From assembly GCA_946481625.1 (NCBI GenBank), contig CAMLOZ010000095.1:1-9430 (forward strand): 9,430 nt of DNA, written 5' to 3'. Positions 6,169 to 9,430 of this stretch are shown in pieces. Position 1 is the first letter of the stretch, and each line of letters begins with the position of its first letter. The position numbers were made by a program, and so were the translations under genes. The notes beneath the pieces are model-generated. The model was not told where the DNA came from, ran no database searches, and saw only the letters and a list, made by a program, of their open reading frames with translations. This DNA comes from an uncultured Haloferula sp. GTDB lineage: Bacteria; Verrucomicrobiota; Verrucomicrobiae; Verrucomicrobiales; Akkermansiaceae.

Positions 6169-8055
6169 ATGTTTCGCTATCCCAAGCGCTACGACGTCCT
6201 CGTCATCGGTGCCGGCCATGCCGGTGTGGAAGCCGCCCTTGCCGCCGCACGGCTGGGGGCGCAGGTGGCCGTGCTCACGCAGAATCTCGATACGGTGGGG
6301 CAGATGTCCTGCAATCCGGCGATCGGGGGGCTGGCCAAAGGCCACATGGTGCGGGAGATCGATGCGCTGGGCGGGGCGATGGGGCTGAACACGGATGCGA
6401 CGGGGATCCAGTTCCGGATGCTGAATGCGTCCAAGGGTCCGTCCGTGCGGGCACCCCGGGCGCAGTGCGACAAGAAGGCTTACCAGTTCCGGATGAAGTG
6501 GGTGCTGGAGTCCACGCCCGGGATCGAACTGCACCAGGGGAATGTCGCCGATATCCTGGTGGAAGACGACCGGGTCACCGGGATCGCCACTTCGCTGGGG
6601 ATGGTCATTGAAGCTTCGGCGGTCGTGCTTTCCGCCGGGACCTTCATGCGCGGGCTCATGCATGTCGGCCTGAAGAACGAGAAAGGAGGCCGGATGGGGG
6701 ATGCGACCTCCACGGTTTCCGACTCCCTCAAGCGGCTCGGGTTCCACGTGGAACGTTTCAAAACGGGGACGCCCTGCCGCCTGAACGGGAGATCCCTTGA
6801 TTTATCGGTCTGCGAGCGGCAGGACGGGGATACCCCCGCGCCTTTGTTTTCCTACCTCGCGGACACCTTGCAGCGGGGCGATAATGATCTTTTTACCCTG
6901 AATCCGTGGGGTCGAGAAGGGTTCCACGTGGAACAAATGCCCTGTTGGGTGACTTACACCAACCCGGCGACCCACGACATCATCCGGAACAATCTGGATC
7001 AATCCCCCATGTATTGTGGGGTGATCGAGGGGGTGGGGCCGCGGTATTGCCCCTCGATCGAGGACAAGGTGGTGCGTTTCGCGGAGAAGGAGCGGCATCA
7101 GGTGTTCTTGGAGCCGGAGGGGCGGCACACCCACGAGTATTACGTCAACGGGGTTTCCACCTCGCTGCCCTACGAGGTCCAGCTTGCCTTTCTGCGGACG
7201 ATTCCGGGGCTGGAGAGGTGCGAGATCCTGAGGCCGGGCTATGCGGTGGAGTACGACTACTGCCCGCCGACCCAGCTTTATCCCACACTGGAGACCAAGC
7301 GGGTTTCCGGGCTCTATTTCGCCGGTCAGATCAATGGGACCTCCGGGTATGAGGAGGCGGCGGGTCAGGGGTTGCTAGCGGGGGCGAATGCGGCGCTGAA
7401 GGTGGCGGGGAAGCCGGATTTCGTGTTGAAGCGGGATCAGGCCTACCTCGGCGTGATGGTGGACGATTTGGTCACCAAGGGCTGCATCGAGCCCTACCGG
7501 ATGTTCACCTCCCGGGCGGAGTTCCGTTTGCTGCTACGGCAGGACAACTGCGACCTGCGGCTCACGCCCTTGGCGGCCGAGGCCGGACTGGCAAGCGGGG
7601 AGCGGGTGCGCCGGGTCACGGAGAAGCAGCGCGAACTGGACCGGGCACTGAAGTGGTCGCGGCAGACGGTCCATGAGGGGGTGAAGGTCGATCACTGGTT
7701 CCGGCGCAGCGAGAATACTTGGGAAATGTTGTCCGAGGAGGTCCGCGGAGAGTTCCACGTGGAACTTTGGCCGTTGATCGAGACGGAGTTGAAGTATGAG
7801 GGACATCTGAACCGGCAGCAGGTGCAGGTCGAGCGGATGGCCCGGCACGAGGACAAGAGGATCCCGGCGGATCTGGATTACTCTGGCATCCGAGGACTGA
7901 AGAAAGAGGCCCAGATCAATTTCGCCCGGATCAAGCCTGCGACGCTGGGGCAAGCCGGGCGGATCACCGGGATCACCCCGGCGGACGTGGCGGTGCTGGC
8001 GGTGTGGTTGGAGAAGGGGAGGAGAGTGGAGGTTCCGGCGGAAGAGGCTTCGTGA
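6169..8055 (+). CDS. mnmG: tRNA U34 5-carboxymethylaminomethyl modification enzyme MnmG
   Basis: This is the FAD-dependent partner of MnmE. The complex installs the carboxymethylaminomethyl or aminomethyl group on wobble uridine 34 of certain tRNAs. The 628 residues match the usual full length. Motifs in order are the dinucleotide-binding VIGAGHAG (12-19), [20 protein letters not shown], the signature CPSIED (294-299), the second signature [12 protein letters not shown] (390-401), and the C-terminal tRNA/MnmE-binding region with YEGHLNRQ and [13 protein letters not shown]. The start leaves the usual short segment before the FAD motif. The gene carries three exact parS-like palindromes (6741, 6921, 7752), each encoding Phe-His-Val-Glu. 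In many bacteria it is followed by rsmG, parA and parB, but none of these follows here. No terminator is visible downstream. Confidence 0.96.
   Translation: MFRYPKRYDVLVIGAGHAGVEAALAAARLGAQVAVLTQNLDTVGQMSCNPAIGGLAKGHMVREIDALGGAMGLNTDATGIQFRMLNASKGPSVRAPRAQCDKKAYQFRMKWVLESTPGIELHQGNVADILVEDDRVTGIATSLGMVIEASAVVLSAGTFMRGLMHVGLKNEKGGRMGDATSTVSDSLKRLGFHVERFKTGTPCRLNGRSLDLSVCERQDGDTPAPLFSYLADTLQRGDNDLFTLNPWGREGFHVEQMPCWVTYTNPATHDIIRNNLDQSPMYCGVIEGVGPRYCPSIEDKVVRFAEKERHQVFLEPEGRHTHEYYVNGVSTSLPYEVQLAFLRTIPGLERCEILRPGYAVEYDYCPPTQLYPTLETKRVSGLYFAGQINGTSGYEEAAGQGLLAGANAALKVAGKPDFVLKRDQAYLGVMVDDLVTKGCIEPYRMFTSRAEFRLLLRQDNCDLRLTPLAAEAGLASGERVRRVTEKQRELDRALKWSRQTVHEGVKVDHWFRRSENTWEMLSEEVRGEFHVELWPLIETELKYEGHLNRQQVQVERMARHEDKRIPADLDYSGIRGLKKEAQINFARIKPATLGQAGRITGITPADVAVLAVWLEKGRRVEVPAEEAS
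6741..6754. other. parS-like ParB-binding site 2, inside mnmG
   Basis: An exact GTTCCACGTGGAAC within mnmG. Codons TTC CAC GTG GAA encode Phe192-Glu195, just before the conserved KTGTP motif. It lies exactly 180 bp before site 3. Confidence 0.82.
6921..6934. other. parS-like ParB-binding site 3, inside mnmG
   Basis: An exact GTTCCACGTGGAAC encoding Phe252-Glu255 of MnmG, just before the conserved CWVTYTN segment. It is followed by A, so 15 of 16 positions match TGTTCCACGTGGAACA. Confidence 0.82.
7752..7765. other. parS-like ParB-binding site 4, inside mnmG
   Basis: An exact GTTCCACGTGGAAC, here extended to a perfect 16-bp palindrome by A and T flanks. It encodes Phe529-Glu532 in a poorly conserved part of MnmG, where protein constraint is weak. 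Confidence 0.82.
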
Positions 8056-8130
8056 CTCAGATGAACTCCGGAATACACGGAACACAGGGAAGGGGGAAGA
8101 TGGTGGCGGTCGTGGAACCTGCTTGGAAGG

Positions 8131-8567
8131 ATGAGAGCATGTTTCCGCACTCGTCTGTTCTGGTTCGGCCTCCCGGGGATCGCCTTTCTGGCTTGGGTTT
8201 GGGTTGATTCGGTGAAAACCGCCCACGAGGTGAGCTGCCGTTGGATCCTCTTTGATCATTACGCGGGCATCGGACTCACCTCGTCGCCGAACCGAATGGG
8301 GGTCTGGATGGGAAGACCCTATATTGGTATTTTCGGGATGCCCTATTCCGGCGTCCGGTGGCACCGTAGCTCCGTGTCGCCCGACAGAACCCGAATCGAC
8401 AAGCCAGGGCCTTGGGAGGCCCGAGTGGAGGGCATGGATCGGGCTAGGTTCGGGTCGTCTCCGATTCTTGGTTCGTTATCACTGTGTACTTGGGAGTTTG
8501 GATCGGCCTGACGTGGTGGAGGGTCCGAAGGAAGGTGCGGTTGATAAGGGCGGTGACGCCCTCGTGA
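8131..8567 (+). pseudogene. Two-helix orphan membrane protein, apparently frameshifted
   Basis: The reading frame from 8131 encodes a basic start, a first membrane helix (FWFGLPGIAFLAWVWVDS) and a polar middle ending with GVRWHRSS and beyond; it stops at 8511 after 126 residues without a second helix. Another frame (codons beginning at positions divisible by 3) is open from 8448 to a stop at 8565-8567. It encodes SWFVITVYLGVWIGLTWWRVRRK, a second helix with a positive cytoplasmic end. I remember small Verrucomicrobiaceae proteins with this layout (N-terminal helix, soluble middle, WL...W-x-x-L-x-WWR-like C-terminal helix), so a single-base loss near 8448-8466 is the simplest reading. It could be a true pseudogene or a sequencing error. 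Function is unknown. GGAAGG abuts the start codon too closely for a good ribosome site. Confidence 0.6.
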
Positions 8568-8608
8568 TTCGCAGCGGAAGGCGTGAGTCCGGGCCGCCAG
8601 CGTCCGCA

Positions 8609-8707
8609 ACCCCTTCGGGGTAGATGATGAGCGGGGCCTAATCCCGGGGTAGGCGGCTCCTTCGTCGCGCGCCAACCCCGGGCTTTGGGGCTCAACGGCG
8701 TTGCCGT
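8609..8707. repeat. Tripartite hairpin repeat, copy 2
   Basis: Same architecture as at 11-101. The first stem is ACCCC (8609-8613) with GGGGT (8617-8621) around TTC. After a 21-nt spacer comes an 8-bp stem, CCCGGGGT (8643-8650) with ACCCCGGG (8675-8682), around a longer 24-nt loop. After a 12-nt spacer comes ACGGC (8695-8699) with GCCGT (8703-8707) around GTT. It lies downstream of the broken orphan gene. I see no gene between 8568 and 8866. Confidence 0.6.
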
Positions 8708-8761
8708 ATGAACGTGGAGAGAGCCGTTGGGAGCAACGCGAGGCGGATCGTGGTGTCGGCG

Positions 8762-8848
8762 GCCCCTTCAGGGCACGATCCCTTTTGTCGCCGACCCAAG
8801 GTTGCGCTTCGCTTACCTTGGGCTATCGCCTTGCCGCCCCTTTGGGGC
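8762..8848. repeat. Tripartite hairpin repeat, copy 3
   Basis: Same architecture as the other two copies. A 5-position stem with one mismatch (8762-8766 with 8770-8774) surrounds TTC. After a 20-nt spacer comes an 8-bp stem, CCCAAGGT (8795-8802) with ACCTTGGG (8815-8822), around a 12-nt loop containing GCGCTTCGCT. After a 13-nt spacer comes GCCCC (8836-8840) with GGGGC (8844-8848) around TTT. It ends 18 nt from the stop of the minus-strand SnoaL-like gene. Confidence 0.62.
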
Positions 8849-8866
8849 TTTAGAGGTGCACCCGGC

Positions 8867-9268
8867 TCAGGCGCCGACGAGGCGGAGCCAATTACTAAGA
8901 TTATAGTAATTGGTGACGCGGGCGATCTTGCCATCGCGGATTTCGAAGAAGGCGCCGACGCGGAGGCGGTAGGTTTGGCCGGTGGCTTCGGGGAGGCCTG
9001 CGTCGGTGGCGAGGTATTGGCCGCGGATGTGGAATTCGGCGGCGGCGCGGGCGGGGTCGGTGGAAGAGAAGACGACGAGGTCCTCGACGGTTTCCTTGTA
9101 GCAGCGGTCCATACGCTGGAGGAAAGCGCGGAAGTCGTCCTTGCCGGTTTCGACGCCGCCTTCGTTGATCTCGTGGGCGACGTCGTCGGTGAGCATGGCG
9201 AGGAGGGCTTCGCGGTCACCGGAGTTGAAGGCGGCGTAGTAGGATTGGATGAGCATGGCGGAAATCAT
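8867..9268 (-). CDS. SnoaL/NTF2-fold ketosteroid isomerase-related protein
   Basis: This 133-residue protein has the alpha+beta cone fold family pattern: an opening helix with YYAAFNSGDREALLAML, then DDVAHEINEGG, a central helix FRAFLQRMDRCYKE, an AAAEFHIRGQYLATDAGLPEA stretch, and the closing AFFEIRDGKIARVTNYYNLSNWL. It closely resembles a conserved bacterial group annotated as ketosteroid isomerase-related (TIGR02096, as I recall). The reaction is unknown; the fold serves both enzymes and ligand-binding proteins. A Met four codons later (9256) is an alternative start that brings the conserved helix closer to the N-terminus. A 9-bp inverted repeat in AT-rich codons lies near its 3' end (8888-8913). 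It is monocistronic as far as can be seen. Confidence 0.85.
   Translation of the reverse strand: MISAMLIQSYYAAFNSGDREALLAMLTDDVAHEINEGGVETGKDDFRAFLQRMDRCYKETVEDLVVFSSTDPARAAAEFHIRGQYLATDAGLPEATGQTYRLRVGAFFEIRDGKIARVTNYYNLSNWLRLVGA
8888..8913. repeat. AT-rich perfect inverted repeat inside the SnoaL-like gene
   Basis: CCAATTACT (8888-8896) and AGTAATTGG (8905-8913) form a perfect 9-bp stem with an 8-nt loop. It lies in the codons for the conserved NYYNLSNW motif. Its AT content contrasts with the strongly GC-rich gene around it. Confidence 0.5.
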
Positions 9269-9319
9269 TAATCACTAGTCTTCCAATCACACATCGAAGT
9301 GCGGCGGGACCAGTTTGCT

Positions 9320-9393
9320 AGTTTTCAGTGTGCAGTTTTCAGGTAAAGGCGGGGAAAGACAGATGCCGAGTGATCAGTGAGCAGTGATCAGTG
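9320..9393. repeat. Short direct repeats with 14-nt spacing
   Basis: Two doublets share the same period. AGTTTTCAG occurs at 9320-9328 and 9334-9342. AGTGATCAGTG occurs at 9369-9379 and 9383-9393. The stretch between the SnoaL-like gene and the window's end holds no other structure that I can support. Confidence 0.45.
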
Positions 9394-9404
9394 GGAGAAG
9401 CCCG

Positions 9405-9430
9405 CTACTTGAAGTGGTCCCAGCCGCCTT
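9405..9430 (-). CDS. Possible C-terminal end of a minus-strand gene
   Basis: Reading inward from the right edge on the minus strand, one frame gives GGWDHFK and then TAG. The residues look protein-like and the codons are GC-rich, but the fragment is too short to identify or prove. It would place another minus-strand gene upstream of the SnoaL-like gene. Confidence 0.25.

Noticed and set aside
5446..6747. Long minus-strand open frame across cdd and the start of mnmG
   Set aside because: It is opposite two confidently identified plus-strand genes, and its Pro/His/Arg-rich sequence has no domain.
8068..8095. GGAATACACGGAACACAGGG-like tract after mnmG
   Set aside because: It resembles simple intergenic repeats that I vaguely recall from related genomes, but a single imperfect copy gives no support for a repeat feature.

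Overview
The window looks like a chromosomal segment of a GC-rich member of the Verrucomicrobia, probably the Verrucomicrobiaceae (Luteolibacter/Haloferula-like). The assignment is an inference. It rests on the gene content, on small Cys-rich lipoproteins and a two-helix orphan protein of a style I associate with that group, on almost no Shine-Dalgarno sequences, and on hairpin-rich intergenic repeats that I remember from Planctomycetes-Verrucomicrobia genomes.

Left part, minus strand (about 467-5593). Read in the direction of transcription: a DUF6580-like membrane protein (5593-5006); pyruvate dehydrogenase E1 alpha (4961-3879) and E1 beta (3824-2838); a 24-residue micro-lipoprotein (2783-2709); a 130-residue Cys-rich lipoprotein (2696-2304); a rho-independent terminator (2274-2239); an I78-type protease-inhibitor-like lipoprotein (2200-1907); and dihydrolipoamide acetyltransferase E2 (1830-523), closed by a second strong terminator (500-467). 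E1 and E2 together convert pyruvate to acetyl-CoA; the E3 gene is not in the window. Three envelope lipoprotein genes and a terminator separate E1 from E2, so the complex is probably made from two transcription units.

Middle, plus strand (5683-8055). Cytidine deaminase (cdd) diverges from the DUF6580 gene and is followed by mnmG (gidA), the tRNA wobble-uridine modification enzyme. The most notable signal is here: four exact copies of the 14-bp palindrome GTTCCACGTGGAAC, the core of the ParB-binding centromere site parS, at 6098, 6741, 6921 and 7752. One lies in the cdd-mnmG gap and three are inside mnmG, all in the same codon phase and all encoding Phe-His-Val-Glu. This suggests the segment is the chromosome's ParB loading zone and lies near the replication origin, even though rsmG, parA and parB do not follow mnmG here.

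Right part (8056-9430). A two-helix orphan gene appears broken by a frameshift (8131-8567). Two copies of a three-hairpin repeat follow (8609-8707 and 8762-8848); a third copy lies at the left edge (11-101). Next is a minus-strand SnoaL/NTF2-fold protein (9268-8867). The end holds a short-repeat intergenic stretch and possibly the last codons of another minus-strand gene. Bases 102-466 hold no gene that I can support.
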